The notes under the pieces: model-generated | The model's database searches: none | Told to the model about the DNA's origin: nothing | The model's input: the letters and a program-made list of their open reading frames with translations, nothing else | Position numbers and translations under genes: made by a program | Assembly: GCF_031846325.1 (NCBI RefSeq) | Contig: NZ_JAVRHZ010000001.1 | Span: 558,001-622,000 of the forward strand | DNA length: 64,000 bases | Direction: 5' to 3' | DNA from: Patiriisocius_A hiemis | GTDB lineage: Bacteria > Bacteroidota > Bacteroidia > Flavobacteriales > Flavobacteriaceae | In this document: positions 27,222-36,917 of the stretch, one piece after another | How the letters are laid out: every line of letters begins with the position of its first letter | Position numbering within the stretch: position 1 is the first letter of the stretch

Positions 27222-28289
27222 ATGAAAAAACATAATTTTAGTGCTGGCCCTTGTATCCTTCCGCAAGAAGTACTTAAAAAAGCTTCTGAAGCAGTAGTAA
27301 ATTTTAATAACCTTGATTTATCTCTTGTTGAAATATCACACAGAAGTAAAGATTTTGTTTCTGTTATGGAAAACGCTAGAGCCCTGGCTTTAGAACACCT
27401 AGGGTTGCAAAACAAAGGCTATCAGGCTTTATTTTTACAAGGCGGAGCAAGTACAGAGTTTTTAATGGTTGCTTACAATTTACTGCAAGATAAAGCTGCT
27501 TACCTTAACACCGGAACTTGGTCTTCAAAAGCAATAAAAGAAGCTGGGCTGTTTGGTGAAGTTGTAGAAATAGCATCATCAAAAGACCAAAACTTTAATT
27601 ACATTCCAAAAGGATATACTATTCCTACAGACATTGACTATTTTCATTGTACTAGTAACAATACCATTTTTGGAACGCAACTTAATACCTTTCCTGAGAC
27701 TAGCGCGCCACTAATATGTGATATGAGTAGTGACATCTTCTCAAGGCAATTAGACTTTTCAAAATTTGATTTAATTTATGCAGGAGCACAAAAAAACATG
27801 GGGCCAGCTGGCACTACTCTTGTTGTTGTTAAAGAAGATATCTTAGGGAAAGTTTCAAGGACAATACCATCTATGCTAGACTATAAAGTTCATATAGGCA
27901 AGGACAGTATGTTTAATACTCCCGCAGTTTTTCCTGTATATGTATCTATGCTAACCTTAGAGTGGTTAAAGGAAAAGGGAGGTATTACTGCTATTGAAAA
28001 AATAAATAACCAAAAAGCAACATTATTATATACCGAAATAGATAGAAACCCACTATTTAAAGGCTTTGTAGCAACAAAAGAAGATCGTTCAAAAATGAAT
28101 GCGACCTTTAACCTAGTAGATGAAGCTCATAAAGAAACTTTTGATAAGCTCTGGACTGAAGCTGGAATTAATGGGCTTAATGGTCATAGAAGTGTTGGTG
28201 GCTATAGAGCATCAATGTACAATGCATTACCACTAGAAAGTGTACAAGTTTTAGTTGATGTAATGCAAGAACTAGAACGAGGCGCATAA
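27222..28289 (+). CDS. serC: Phosphoserine aminotransferase
   Basis: SerC is a PLP enzyme that makes 3-phosphoserine from 3-phosphohydroxypyruvate and glutamate, the second step of serine synthesis; it also serves pyridoxal phosphate synthesis in some bacteria. The 355-residue protein starts HNFSAGPCILPQEVL, has the phosphate-binding FLQGGASTEFLMV and the PLP lysine near residue 190 in YAGAQKNMGPAG. It ends with GGYRASMYNALP. serA follows 46 bases downstream, so serine biosynthesis is encoded as an operon. Confidence 0.96.
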   Translation: MKKHNFSAGPCILPQEVLKKASEAVVNFNNLDLSLVEISHRSKDFVSVMENARALALEHLGLQNKGYQALFLQGGASTEFLMVAYNLLQDKAAYLNTGTWSSKAIKEAGLFGEVVEIASSKDQNFNYIPKGYTIPTDIDYFHCTSNNTIFGTQLNTFPETSAPLICDMSSDIFSRQLDFSKFDLIYAGAQKNMGPAGTTLVVVKEDILGKVSRTIPSMLDYKVHIGKDSMFNTPAVFPVYVSMLTLEWLKEKGGITAIEKINNQKATLLYTEIDRNPLFKGFVATKEDRSKMNATFNLVDEAHKETFDKLWTEAGINGLNGHRSVGGYRASMYNALPLESVQVLVDVMQELERGA

Positions 28290-28335
28290 CTAAAGCAAAC
28301 AGAATTTTTTAAACCAAAAACTTAAACTTCACTTA

Positions 28336-29286
28336 ATGAAAATATTAGCAAACGATGGTGTATCACAAACAGGCATTAATGCACTTGAAGCAGCTGGTTT
28401 TACAGTAATTACAACTAAAGTAGCACAAGAACAACTTAGTAACTATATAAATGATAATGATATTTCGGTGCTTTTAGTCCGTAGTGCAACAACAGCTAGA
28501 AAAGAATTGATAGATAGTTGTCCTTCTCTTAAGATTATTGGAAGAGGTGGTGTAGGCATGGATAATATTGATGTTGAATATGCTAGAGAAAAAGGATTAC
28601 ATGTTATAAATACTCCAGCGGCATCATCAGCCTCTGTTGCTGAATTGGTTTTTGCACATTTATATGGTGGAGTTCGCTTCTTATTTGATGCGAATAGGAA
28701 TATGCCTTTAGAAGGTGAATCTAAATTTAAAGTACTAAAGAAAAGTTATGCTAGTGGCCGAGAATTAAGAGGGAAAACTTTAGGCGTTATTGGTTTTGGA
28801 CGTATTGGTCAAGAAGTTGCCAAAATAGCACTAGGCTGCGGAATGAAAGTAATTTATAGTGATAGTTATGTGGAGAAAACTACTATAAAACTTCCCTTTT
28901 ATGATGGGCAAGAAGTATCATTCAACTTAGCGCACCAAGACAAGAAAGTTGTTTTAAATGAAGCAGATTTTATTACTCTACATGTCCCTGCACAAAAGGA
29001 ATATGTTATTGGTAAAGATGAAATTAAAGAAATGAAAGACGGTGCTGGTTTAATTAATGCTGCTAGAGGTGGTGTAATAGATGAGCTAGCACTACTAGAT
29101 GCACTTGAAGCAAATAAGCTTTCTTTTGCTGCACTAGATGTTTTTGAAAACGAACCAACTCCTGCTATTAAAGTATTAATGAATGGTAAACTTTCATTAA
29201 GTCCACATATTGGCGCAGCAACTAAAGAAGCTCAAGATAGAATTGGAACAGAACTCGCAGATCAAATAATTTCAATTTTAAAATAA
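28336..29286 (+). CDS. serA: D-3-phosphoglycerate dehydrogenase (2-hydroxyacid dehydrogenase)
   Basis: The enzyme oxidises 3-phosphoglycerate with NAD, the first step of serine synthesis. The 316-residue protein has the D-2-hydroxyacid dehydrogenase plan: substrate-domain sequence LLVRSATTARKELID, the NAD motif GVIGFGRIGQEVAKIA, the catalytic arginine in INAARGGVIDE, glutamate in DVFENEP and histidine in LSPHIGAATKEAQ. It lacks the C-terminal ACT domain of E. coli SerA, so it is the short form without serine feedback control. Position right after serC supports the substrate. Confidence 0.93.
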   Translation: MKILANDGVSQTGINALEAAGFTVITTKVAQEQLSNYINDNDISVLLVRSATTARKELIDSCPSLKIIGRGGVGMDNIDVEYAREKGLHVINTPAASSASVAELVFAHLYGGVRFLFDANRNMPLEGESKFKVLKKSYASGRELRGKTLGVIGFGRIGQEVAKIALGCGMKVIYSDSYVEKTTIKLPFYDGQEVSFNLAHQDKKVVLNEADFITLHVPAQKEYVIGKDEIKEMKDGAGLINAARGGVIDELALLDALEANKLSFAALDVFENEPTPAIKVLMNGKLSLSPHIGAATKEAQDRIGTELADQIISILK

Positions 29287-29413
29287 CAAATTCAACCCTT
29301 TAAACTTCGATTTTATCGAAAACAAAATGTAATCATCTAGTATTAAACTAGTAATACTAGGAGTTACTAAATATTTAGTTATCTTAGAGAAACTAATTTA
29401 TAATAAAATAAAA

Positions 29414-30055
29414 ATGGCAGGAATTTTAGACCTTTTAAATAGTGACTTAGGAAAGCAAGTGATTAGCGGAGTAAGTCAAGACACAAATCAACCGCAAGAC
29501 AAAACAGCACAAGTAGTATCTATGGCACTTCCCCTTTTAATGGGTGCCATGAAGCGTAATGCAAATTCACAAGAAGGAGCATCAGGATTAATGGGTGCAT
29601 TAGACAACAAGCACGATGGTAGTATTTTAGACAATCTTGGAGGATTATTTAATGGTGGAGTAAACGAAGATGTAAAAATCGACGGTTTAGGAATTTTAGG
29701 GCACGTACTTGGTGGTTCTCAAGACAATGTTGTTGGAGCATTATCGCAAAAATCTGGTATGGATTCTGGAAATGTAATGAAAATTTTATCTGTAGTTGCA
29801 CCTATAGTGCTTGGATATTTAGGAAAAGAGAAAAGAAAGCAAAATGTACAAAGTCAATCTGGATTGGATGGACTTCTAGGTGGAATGCTAGGTGGCGGAA
29901 AACAACAAAACAAACAACAATCACTTATTGAGTCTTTATTAGATGGAGATAATGATGGTAGTATTATAGACGATGTTGCAGGAATGGTACTAAGTGGTGG
30001 AAATAGTAAAAAAAGTGGTCTAGGAGGACTTCTAGGTGGACTGTTTGGAAAATAG
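29414..30055 (+). CDS. DUF937 domain-containing protein
   Basis: The 213-residue protein is glycine- and leucine-rich and fits DUF937 (related to the YidB family). The N-terminal segment is MAGILDLLNSDLGKQVISGV, followed by repeated LLGGMLG-like motifs. A C-terminal tail is made of GLGGLLGGLFGK. No signal peptide is present. Function is unknown; low-complexity glycine segments dominate the last 80 residues. It is followed by a clear terminator at 30082-30108, so it closes the serC-serA stretch or stands alone. Confidence 0.88.
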   Translation: MAGILDLLNSDLGKQVISGVSQDTNQPQDKTAQVVSMALPLLMGAMKRNANSQEGASGLMGALDNKHDGSILDNLGGLFNGGVNEDVKIDGLGILGHVLGGSQDNVVGALSQKSGMDSGNVMKILSVVAPIVLGYLGKEKRKQNVQSQSGLDGLLGGMLGGGKQQNKQQSLIESLLDGDNDGSIIDDVAGMVLSGGNSKKSGLGGLLGGLFGK

Positions 30056-30081
30056 ACACCTCTTTTTTACAAAAATTACCA

Positions 30082-30108
30082 AGCATCTAGTCACTAGATG
30101 CTTTTTTT
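30082..30108 (+). terminator. Intrinsic terminator after the DUF937 gene
   Basis: Perfect 9-base stem AGCATCTAG with CTAGATGCT around the loop TCA, followed by a run of T. Confidence 0.9.
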
Positions 30109-30172
30109 GTTAAAGGAAGCTTAATTAATAGTACCTCAGGTATCATTTTAGTATTTTTATAAAAATTTGCCA

Positions 30173-30592
30173 ATGAAGTATCTTATTACAATTTTAACTT
30201 TTGGTGTATTACTTTACAGCTGTGATGCAAGTAAGTCTTCAATGCAAGGAGATAAAGACACCAATGTAGCTTCAGATACTGTTCGCATTGCGAATGATAG
30301 CCTAGAGTATGAAATCTTAATAATCGAACCAGGGTTTAATTCATTTTTAATTTCACAACCCCCAAAGGGCTATTACAGTTTAACATTTTTAGAAAATAGA
30401 AATAGAATATTTGTTACTGAATATAATTTAAGAGTATCAAATGCTTTACAATATGGTCCTAGCCTATATCCACAGAGAATTAATTACGAGTTTAATGTAG
30501 ATTACGGTATGGAAGTAAATTATAAATTGTATAATTACTTTTTATATTTTCAACAAAAATACAATCAGCGTTTTCCAGGAAGTAGAAATTAA
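30173..30592 (+). CDS. DUF6146-like lipoprotein
   Basis: The 139-residue product starts at MKYLITILTF (an in-frame TTG six bases upstream is unnecessary). It has a lipoprotein signal ending LLYSC (C17) and a domain containing YEILIIEPGFNSFLISQPP and a C-terminal LYNYFLYFQQKYNQRFPG. I recognise the pattern as DUF6146, a flavobacterial family without known function. It overlaps the next gene by one base (TAATG), so the two are translationally coupled. Confidence 0.82.
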   Translation: MKYLITILTFGVLLYSCDASKSSMQGDKDTNVASDTVRIANDSLEYEILIIEPGFNSFLISQPPKGYYSLTFLENRNRIFVTEYNLRVSNALQYGPSLYPQRINYEFNVDYGMEVNYKLYNYFLYFQQKYNQRFPGSRN

Positions 30593-30897
30593 TGAAAGGA
30601 TTAAAAAAGCGTTGGAATATTACTAGTAACTGGCAGCTAGTTGTCATCTTTGTAGTCTTTGCAATAACTGGGAGTACCTCTGCAAAATTTGCAGGTCCTT
30701 TAATGGAAATTATTGGTATAGAAAAAGAGGCTACAAATGGTTGGGTATATTGGCCAATACGTTTACTCGCCATATTTCCTCTATATCAGGTTTTCTTGGT
30801 ATTTTTTGGTTGGTTATTTGGAGAGTATCAATTTTTTTGGAACTTTGAAAAAAAGATGCTAAAGTCAATGAAATTAGGTTTTCTATTGAGAGAATGA
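30592..30897 (+). CDS. DUF6787-like small membrane protein
   Basis: The 101-residue protein has two membrane segments, about 13-31 (WQLVVIFVVFAITGSTSA) and 58-79 (IRLLAIFPLYQVFLVFFGWLF), with a basic N-terminus (MKGLKKRWNI). The WNITSNWQLVVIF opening and the FWNFEKKML ending resemble DUF6787, found next to DUF6146 in relatives (recalled, not checked). It is coupled by overlap to the genes on both sides (one base upstream, four bases downstream), suggesting a tight operon for an envelope function. Confidence 0.8.
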   Translation: MKGLKKRWNITSNWQLVVIFVVFAITGSTSAKFAGPLMEIIGIEKEATNGWVYWPIRLLAIFPLYQVFLVFFGWLFGEYQFFWNFEKKMLKSMKLGFLLRE

Positions 30898-31226
30898 AAA
30901 ACAAAATAAAAAATATAGTCACAGGCTTTGTTGTTTTCTTAGCTACAGTATTTCTGTTACCAACTGTGGTACAGAGTATTCACGCTTTAGATGGGCATCA
31001 CCATGTTGAAACCTGTAAAGAAATCACGACGCATCTCCACCAGAAGCAGGTAGATTGTAGTGTTTGCCATTTTCACCTATCTAATTTCACTTATTCAGAA
31101 ATAAAATATACACAAACTTCTATTACTTCCTATAAAACTTTAGTAATAGATTTTTATACTTCTTTTTACTATTCTCATAGTGTTAGTGATAACCCACTAA
31201 GAGGGCCTCCAATTTTACTTTCTTAA
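30894..31226 (+). CDS. Small exported His/Cys-rich protein, possible metal-related
   Basis: This 110-residue protein has an N-terminal hydrophobic segment (about 9-28) that may be a signal peptide or anchor. A histidine- and cysteine-rich stretch follows, including DGHHHVETCKE, THLHQ and DCSVCHFHL. Such clustering suggests binding of zinc, copper or another soft metal in the periplasm. The C-terminal part is rich in Y, T and S and ends NPLRGPPILLS. It overlaps the upstream gene by 4 bases and precedes a TonB-dependent receptor by 57 bases, the context expected for metal uptake. Family not recognised. Confidence 0.75.
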   Translation: MKNKIKNIVTGFVVFLATVFLLPTVVQSIHALDGHHHVETCKEITTHLHQKQVDCSVCHFHLSNFTYSEIKYTQTSITSYKTLVIDFYTSFYYSHSVSDNPLRGPPILLS

Positions 31227-31283
31227 CAAAAAGAGCCCTTATTATTTTATTCCACATAGGTGGAAATCAATTTAAATTAATCG

Positions 31284-33689
31284 ATGCGAATTATTGCACT
31301 TGTATTGCTATGTTTATATAGCAATCTAACTCTGTACAGTCAAGATTGTAACTATACTTTAGAAGGTAAAATTATAGACCTTCATGATGGTACTGCCCTT
31401 AGTGGCGCTACTATTATTGTAGTAGGTCCAGAAACAGCATACCTTTCTGATTTAGATGGAAAGTTTATTGTTAATGGACTATGTAATCAGGAATATAAAT
31501 TACAAATTTCTCATCCTGAATGTAATACAAAAGTGTTCACAGTTTCTATGAATACTGAAATTGTTACTAAAGCCTTCAGAATAGAACATCATCTTGAAGA
31601 GCTTAATCAAATAACAATTTCTGGAAATGCATATGCTACAAAATCTGAAACACTTTTAGAAAATACCATTTCTCAAGAAATAGTTGAAAGTTACAGCAAC
31701 GGTTCATTAGGAGATGTATTAAATACGCTTAGTGGCGTAAGTTCTTTAAATACTGGAAATACTGTTGTTAAGCCTGTAATTAATGGATTGCATAGCAGTA
31801 GAGTAACTATAATAAATAATGGAGTACGTATGCAAGACCAAGAGTGGGGAGCAGAGCATGCTCCTAATATAGACTTAAATACTGCTAGTAACATAACTGT
31901 ACTTAAAGGCGCCTCTGCATTACAATATAGTGGTGATGCTGTGGGAGGTGTTGTTGTTTCAGAGCCACTAAGAGTAGCGCTAAAAGATTCACTTTTTGGT
32001 AAAACAATACTAACTGCAGCTAGTAATGGTAGAGGCGGATCTATAACTTCTACCCTTACAAAAAGCTATGAAAATGGTTGGTTTGCAAGTCTTCAAGGTA
32101 CTCTAAAGAGGTTTGGAGATTTTGAAGCACCAGATTATGTGTTAAGTAATACAGGTTTTTTTGAAAGAGATGCATCCATTCGTGTTGGTCTAAATAGAAT
32201 CTCATATGGAGTTGAAGGCTACTACTCTATTTTTAAAAACAAAATTGGGATTCTAAGAGCTTCACATCTAGGAGGCGCAGAAGATCAGGTTGTTGCAATT
32301 AATAGTGAAAGGCCATTAATTATAAGAGACTTTACATATGACATTGATGTTCCAAGACAAGAAGTAACACACCATCTAGCAAAGATAAGTGCATTTAAAA
32401 AGTTTGATAACCTTGGAAAGGTTTCATTTCAATATAACTTTCAGAAAAATAACAGGTTCGAGTTTGATATAAGACGAGGAGATGATGCTGATAAAGCATC
32501 GGTAGATTTAGAATTAACAACTCATGATATTGCCTTAGATTTATTATCAGATCTTTCAGAAAACACTACGTTAAAAACAGGTATTACTGGAGTATATCAA
32601 TCCAATTTTGCCGACCCTACAACTGGTGTAAGAAGGTTAATTCCAGATTATGATATGTATAAGTTTGGAGGTTATGGTGTAGTAGATTTTACACTTTCTG
32701 AAAATCTTTTATTGGAAGGAGGTCTTCGATTTGATTACACCTATATGGATGTATTTAAATTTTACAGGACGTCACTTTGGGAAGAAAGAGGTTATGATGA
32801 GCTTTTTCCAGAATTAGTTATTGAAGATTTGGGAGACCAATTATTAACTAACCCTGAACTTACATTTAATAACTTTTCAGGAACAGTTGGTGCTACCTAT
32901 CGCTTTAATGATATCTATAACTTGTTTTTCAATTATGCATTAGCATCAAGGGCTCCTAATGCATCAGAATTGTTTAGTGAAGGATTACACCATAGTGCTT
33001 CTAGGATAGAATTAGGAGACCTACGGTTTAATTCTGAAGTGTCACAAAAAATAAGCTTAACCTTACAGCGTAACGCTAGTAATTACTCTTTTACCGTAAA
33101 CCCCTATATTAATTTTATAGAAGACTTTATAGTAATCGAACCAACTAGTGTACAGCAAACTATTAGAGGAAACTTTCAGGTTTGGGAATATCGACAAACA
33201 CAAGCTTCGCTTGTTGGTGTTGATATTAATTTTGAAACACCTTTAACAAGTCAATTAGACTTTGATACTCAATTTGACATTGTAAAAGGAAGAGATAAAA
33301 CTCGCGATTTACCTTTAATAAATATGCCTGCTGCCACGCTTAAAAATAGATTACAATACAATATGCCAAAAATTAAAAACCTACAGCTTTCATTACAAAG
33401 CGAGTATGTTTTTAGGCAAAACGAATTCCCAGACACCAATTTTGAAGTTTTTATCCCTCAAACAGAAACATTTGAAGTTGTTGACGTAAGTACCCCACCA
33501 GATGCTTATCATTTATTACATTTTGGTGCGAATATGGATTTTAAAGTCAATAGTAAATCAAACCTAAATTTTGGATTAAGAATAACAAACCTATTGGATA
33601 CATCATATAGAAACTATTTAAATAGACTACGGTACTATGCAGATGATTTGGGAAGAAATATTCAATTAAACATTAAAATTAACTATTAA
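31284..33689 (+). CDS. TonB-dependent outer-membrane receptor
   Basis: The 801-residue receptor has a signal peptide (about 1-19, ending TLYSQD). A CarboxypepD_reg-like beta sandwich follows (about 22-105, LEGKIIDLHDGTALSGATI), then the plug domain (ALQYSGDAVGGVVVSEPL near residue 210-230), then a 22-strand barrel ending in an aromatic strand (NIQLNIKINY). No SusD partner is adjacent, so it is more likely a metal or cofactor receptor than a glycan transporter. The His-rich exported protein upstream and the acidic lipoprotein 10 bases downstream suggest a divalent metal substrate (inference). Confidence 0.92.
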   Translation: MRIIALVLLCLYSNLTLYSQDCNYTLEGKIIDLHDGTALSGATIIVVGPETAYLSDLDGKFIVNGLCNQEYKLQISHPECNTKVFTVSMNTEIVTKAFRIEHHLEELNQITISGNAYATKSETLLENTISQEIVESYSNGSLGDVLNTLSGVSSLNTGNTVVKPVINGLHSSRVTIINNGVRMQDQEWGAEHAPNIDLNTASNITVLKGASALQYSGDAVGGVVVSEPLRVALKDSLFGKTILTAASNGRGGSITSTLTKSYENGWFASLQGTLKRFGDFEAPDYVLSNTGFFERDASIRVGLNRISYGVEGYYSIFKNKIGILRASHLGGAEDQVVAINSERPLIIRDFTYDIDVPRQEVTHHLAKISAFKKFDNLGKVSFQYNFQKNNRFEFDIRRGDDADKASVDLELTTHDIALDLLSDLSENTTLKTGITGVYQSNFADPTTGVRRLIPDYDMYKFGGYGVVDFTLSENLLLEGGLRFDYTYMDVFKFYRTSLWEERGYDELFPELVIEDLGDQLLTNPELTFNNFSGTVGATYRFNDIYNLFFNYALASRAPNASELFSEGLHHSASRIELGDLRFNSEVSQKISLTLQRNASNYSFTVNPYINFIEDFIVIEPTSVQQTIRGNFQVWEYRQTQASLVGVDINFETPLTSQLDFDTQFDIVKGRDKTRDLPLINMPAATLKNRLQYNMPKIKNLQLSLQSEYVFRQNEFPDTNFEVFIPQTETFEVVDVSTPPDAYHLLHFGANMDFKVNSKSNLNFGLRITNLLDTSYRNYLNRLRYYADDLGRNIQLNIKINY

Positions 33690-33699
33690 AAACAAAAAA

Positions 33700-34254
33700 A
33701 TGAAAACAATTAAATTATTAAGTATACTATTTATATCATCAATATTACTACAATCATGTTCTAATGACGATGATACGCCAGAAGAAGTAAATGAAGAAGA
33801 ATTAATAACAACCTTAATTGCAACTTTACGAGATGCATCAACAGGAAGTTCGGTGACTTTAACTTTTAGAGATCTTGATGGTGATGGTGGTGATGACCCA
33901 GTTGTTACTCCTGGTACATTAGCAGCTAATACTACTTATAATGGTACAATACAAGTATTAAATGAAACTGAGACTCCTGCAGAGGATATTACGTTAGAAG
34001 TTCTTGAAGAAGATGATGAACACCAGTTTTTATATGTAATTGGAGGTGGGTTAAATGCAACTACCGAATATACTGATGCAGATGGAGATGGAAACCCAAT
34101 TGGTGTTACTTTTAACCTTACTACGGGTGATGCTAGTTCTGGTACATTAACGTTTATACTTCGTCACGAGCCTACAAAACCTAATGATGGTACACCTGCT
34201 AGTGCAGGAGGAGAAACTGATATTAGTGCTCCTATTCCTGTAAATGTGCAGTAA
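33700..34254 (+). CDS. Acidic surface lipoprotein linked to the TonB receptor
   Basis: The 184-residue product has a lipoprotein signal ending LLQSC (C20) followed by SNDDD, the acidic export signal of Bacteroidota surface lipoproteins. The rest is a beta-rich domain with several D-x-D-x-D/G stretches (DLDGDGGDD, DADGDGNP) that look like calcium- or metal-binding loops, and a late His in LRHEPTKP. It follows the receptor by 10 bases and precedes a strong terminator, so it closes this operon. Likely role: substrate capture at the cell surface (inference). Confidence 0.82.
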   Translation: MKTIKLLSILFISSILLQSCSNDDDTPEEVNEEELITTLIATLRDASTGSSVTLTFRDLDGDGGDDPVVTPGTLAANTTYNGTIQVLNETETPAEDITLEVLEEDDEHQFLYVIGGGLNATTEYTDADGDGNPIGVTFNLTTGDASSGTLTFILRHEPTKPNDGTPASAGGETDISAPIPVNVQ

Positions 34255-34274
34255 TCTTCATAAGTTTTGAAAAT

Positions 34275-34307
34275 AAAAAAACGGCTCTAGTTAGAGCCGT
34301 TTTTTTA
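34275..34307. terminator. Bidirectional intrinsic terminator
   Basis: ACGGCTCT and AGAGCCGT form an 8-base stem with the loop AGTT, preceded by a run of seven A and followed by seven T. It serves the lipoprotein gene on the plus strand and the metalloprotease gene on the minus strand. Confidence 0.92.
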
Positions 34308-34326
34308 TCTAATAGGGATACTATTA

Positions 34327-36819
34327 TTATTTAGGGTCCAAAATAAGGTCAATACGTTCTACTAGATCTTGTAAATGGTATCTACTCATTCTATCACTTG
34401 TTCTTCCAATAGCCGCACGAGCGTTACGTCTTAAGTTGTTTAATTCTGCTCTTACTACAGGACGTATATCACTCTGGCTTACATTAACTGAAGTTATACC
34501 TCCAAACCTTCTTGCAAATCCTGGAATATTTTGATCTTCTGTCATTAAATACTCCATTCTATCCACATATGCTCTTTGTAAGTTTCTTCTATAAACATCA
34601 ATTTTTTTACCTCTTGATAATTCACTAAAGATTCCTTGACGTAGATCTATCATCATATCTAATAAACCATAAGCTTCATCACCATTAATTGTTTCATTTT
34701 CAATTAAACGTGCCATACGACCAAAGTCTAGCATATTATTAAGTGTACGCACTTGAGTTCCACGTATTCTCTCTACGCTTCCAGCAGATTGTACTTTATC
34801 AAAGATATTATTATCTAGTAGCCATTCTGGTGTAGTAAATAATTGATCTTGGATAAACTGCATGCTCTCTTCTTGTCTATCTGTAGCAACATGTGTATAA
34901 ACAGCTCCTTCTTGATCATACGTTTTATAGTACTCATAGACACCGCCAATATTTGAAGATACATGTCCCATATAACGGTTGTACTGTCCTAGTACTTGAC
35001 CATACATGGTTTGTAAATCGTCATAGTTTTTACCATGTTCAGCAGTCCATTCTATAAGGTTAGGTACTATTCGTTTTAAGTTCATAATACCATAGTTACT
35101 TGCCTTAACTGCATCATCACCTAAATCTTCGGTTTGAGAACTTGGGTCAATTACTCCAAACTGCTGTCTTCCAAAACGATACATTGGATCTCCAGCTTTT
35201 TCTAATATCCAAGAGTCTAAAATTTCTTTTTCTTCTTCAGCAGTATCAACACTAAGAATAGGTTTGTAACCCCACATTATAGCGTATTTATCATAAGGAC
35301 CAATGTTAGGCATTAAAGCAACACCGTCATCACCTGGTTGTGCAACGTAATTAAAACGAGCATAGTCCATAATTGATGGAGCCGTTCCATATTTTTGAGT
35401 AAAGGCAGCATCACGTAATTTATCTACTGGATAAGCAACACTACTTCCCATATTATGAGGCAAGCCTAATGTATGCCCTACTTCGTGTGCAGATACAAAT
35501 CTAATTAAACGCCCCATAACTTCATCTTTAAAAGCTACTCCTCTAGCATCTGGGTTAATCGCAGCAGTCTGGACAAAGAACCAATTTCTAAGCAGTGTCA
35601 TTACGTTATGATACCAGTTAATATCACTTTCTAAAATCTCTCCACTTCTTGGGTCACTAACATGAGGTCCATTTGCATTAGGAATTGGAGAGGCTAAATA
35701 ACGTACTACAGAATAGCGAACATCTTCTGGGCTCCAGTCTGGATCTTCTTCTATAGTTGGAGGGTCTTTTGCAATAATTGCATTTTTAAAACCTGCAGCT
35801 TCAAAAGCTACTTGCCAGTCTTCTATTCCTTGTTTTATATATGGCCTCCATACTTCTGGAGTAGCACGGTCTACATAATAAACTATTTGTTTTTTTGGCT
35901 CTATTAGTTCTCCTCTATTAAACTTTGCGATATCTTCGTCTTTAACCTCTAGTCTCCATCGATCTAAATAACGTACTGTTTTACTTTCTTGAGCATCAAG
36001 TCCATAATCTATTTGTCCTCTAGCAAACCATCCTACACGCTGGTCAAAATAACGACGGCGCATTTGTTCTTTAGGTAATAAAATCATCGAGTTATTCATT
36101 TCTAAAGAAATAGAACCTGTACTCGCATTAGAAGGTGGCTCACCAGCTTCATACGTTTTAACATGTCTTGCTTCTATATTTAATGGATAACTTTTAAGAG
36201 TTTCTATATAAGAACGACTAGCATCTAAGCGAGTTACTTTATAATTTCTTCTTCTATTTGCAGGGAAACCTAGAGCTTTTACATCTTTTTCGAATAAAGG
36301 GTTTACATTAATTACCGTTGCGGTAGAATCATTATTAAACGCTTTTATTGGAAAACTATAAAGTATAGGCTCAAAATTAGAGTTTTCTACTGCTTCACTT
36401 ACTGGTAATGAATCTGAAGCAACTACTTGATGTGACACAACGCGTAGTAATACTTTTTTATCCTTTTTCTGCCAACGTAATACTTGAGTATTTTGTTTAC
36501 CACCACCAAAACCAATACCTGATGCAGTTTTAGCGATACGAGTAACCATTAACATTTCCCGATCAAATAAGGTGTCTGGAATTTCGTAGAAATAATCTTC
36601 TTTTACTTTATGGACGTGAAATAATCCACTATCGGTCTTTGCCTCCTTAGTAATGACATCTTTATACTTTTTAATAGCATTTTTGTCTTTAGAAGGTTTT
36701 TTTGCAGCTGCAGCAGTAGCCGCTCCTTTTTTGTTTTTTGCGCTTTTTGTTGATGAACACCCAAGCAAGGTGAGTGAAGCCATGGTTAACACAGCTCCAT
36801 AGAGTAAATGTTTTTTCAT
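34327..36819 (-). CDS. Zinc-dependent metalloprotease (DUF5117/DUF5118 family), lipoprotein
   Basis: This 830-residue protein starts with a lipoprotein signal ending LTLLGC (C21). A Lys/Ala-rich linker and the N-terminal beta domains typical of the DUF5118-DUF5117 family follow. The zinc site HEVGHTLGLPHN lies near residue 445 and matches the extended metzincin motif HExxHxxGxxH, with a downstream SIMDY Met-turn. It is likely periplasmic or at the cell surface. Substrates are unknown. It is a single-gene unit bounded by the terminator at 34275-34307 and a 98-base gap to the next gene. Confidence 0.93.
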   Translation of the reverse strand: MKKHLLYGAVLTMASLTLLGCSSTKSAKNKKGAATAAAAKKPSKDKNAIKKYKDVITKEAKTDSGLFHVHKVKEDYFYEIPDTLFDREMLMVTRIAKTASGIGFGGGKQNTQVLRWQKKDKKVLLRVVSHQVVASDSLPVSEAVENSNFEPILYSFPIKAFNNDSTATVINVNPLFEKDVKALGFPANRRRNYKVTRLDASRSYIETLKSYPLNIEARHVKTYEAGEPPSNASTGSISLEMNNSMILLPKEQMRRRYFDQRVGWFARGQIDYGLDAQESKTVRYLDRWRLEVKDEDIAKFNRGELIEPKKQIVYYVDRATPEVWRPYIKQGIEDWQVAFEAAGFKNAIIAKDPPTIEEDPDWSPEDVRYSVVRYLASPIPNANGPHVSDPRSGEILESDINWYHNVMTLLRNWFFVQTAAINPDARGVAFKDEVMGRLIRFVSAHEVGHTLGLPHNMGSSVAYPVDKLRDAAFTQKYGTAPSIMDYARFNYVAQPGDDGVALMPNIGPYDKYAIMWGYKPILSVDTAEEEKEILDSWILEKAGDPMYRFGRQQFGVIDPSSQTEDLGDDAVKASNYGIMNLKRIVPNLIEWTAEHGKNYDDLQTMYGQVLGQYNRYMGHVSSNIGGVYEYYKTYDQEGAVYTHVATDRQEESMQFIQDQLFTTPEWLLDNNIFDKVQSAGSVERIRGTQVRTLNNMLDFGRMARLIENETINGDEAYGLLDMMIDLRQGIFSELSRGKKIDVYRRNLQRAYVDRMEYLMTEDQNIPGFARRFGGITSVNVSQSDIRPVVRAELNNLRRNARAAIGRTSDRMSRYHLQDLVERIDLILDPK

Positions 36820-36917
36820 TTGGAAGTTTTTATTTGCTTTCGAATTTACGAAAACAAACCCCTTAAATTGTTAACGATATCTTAACATTTTAGAGGGTTT
36901 TACTAAACTTTGATATT

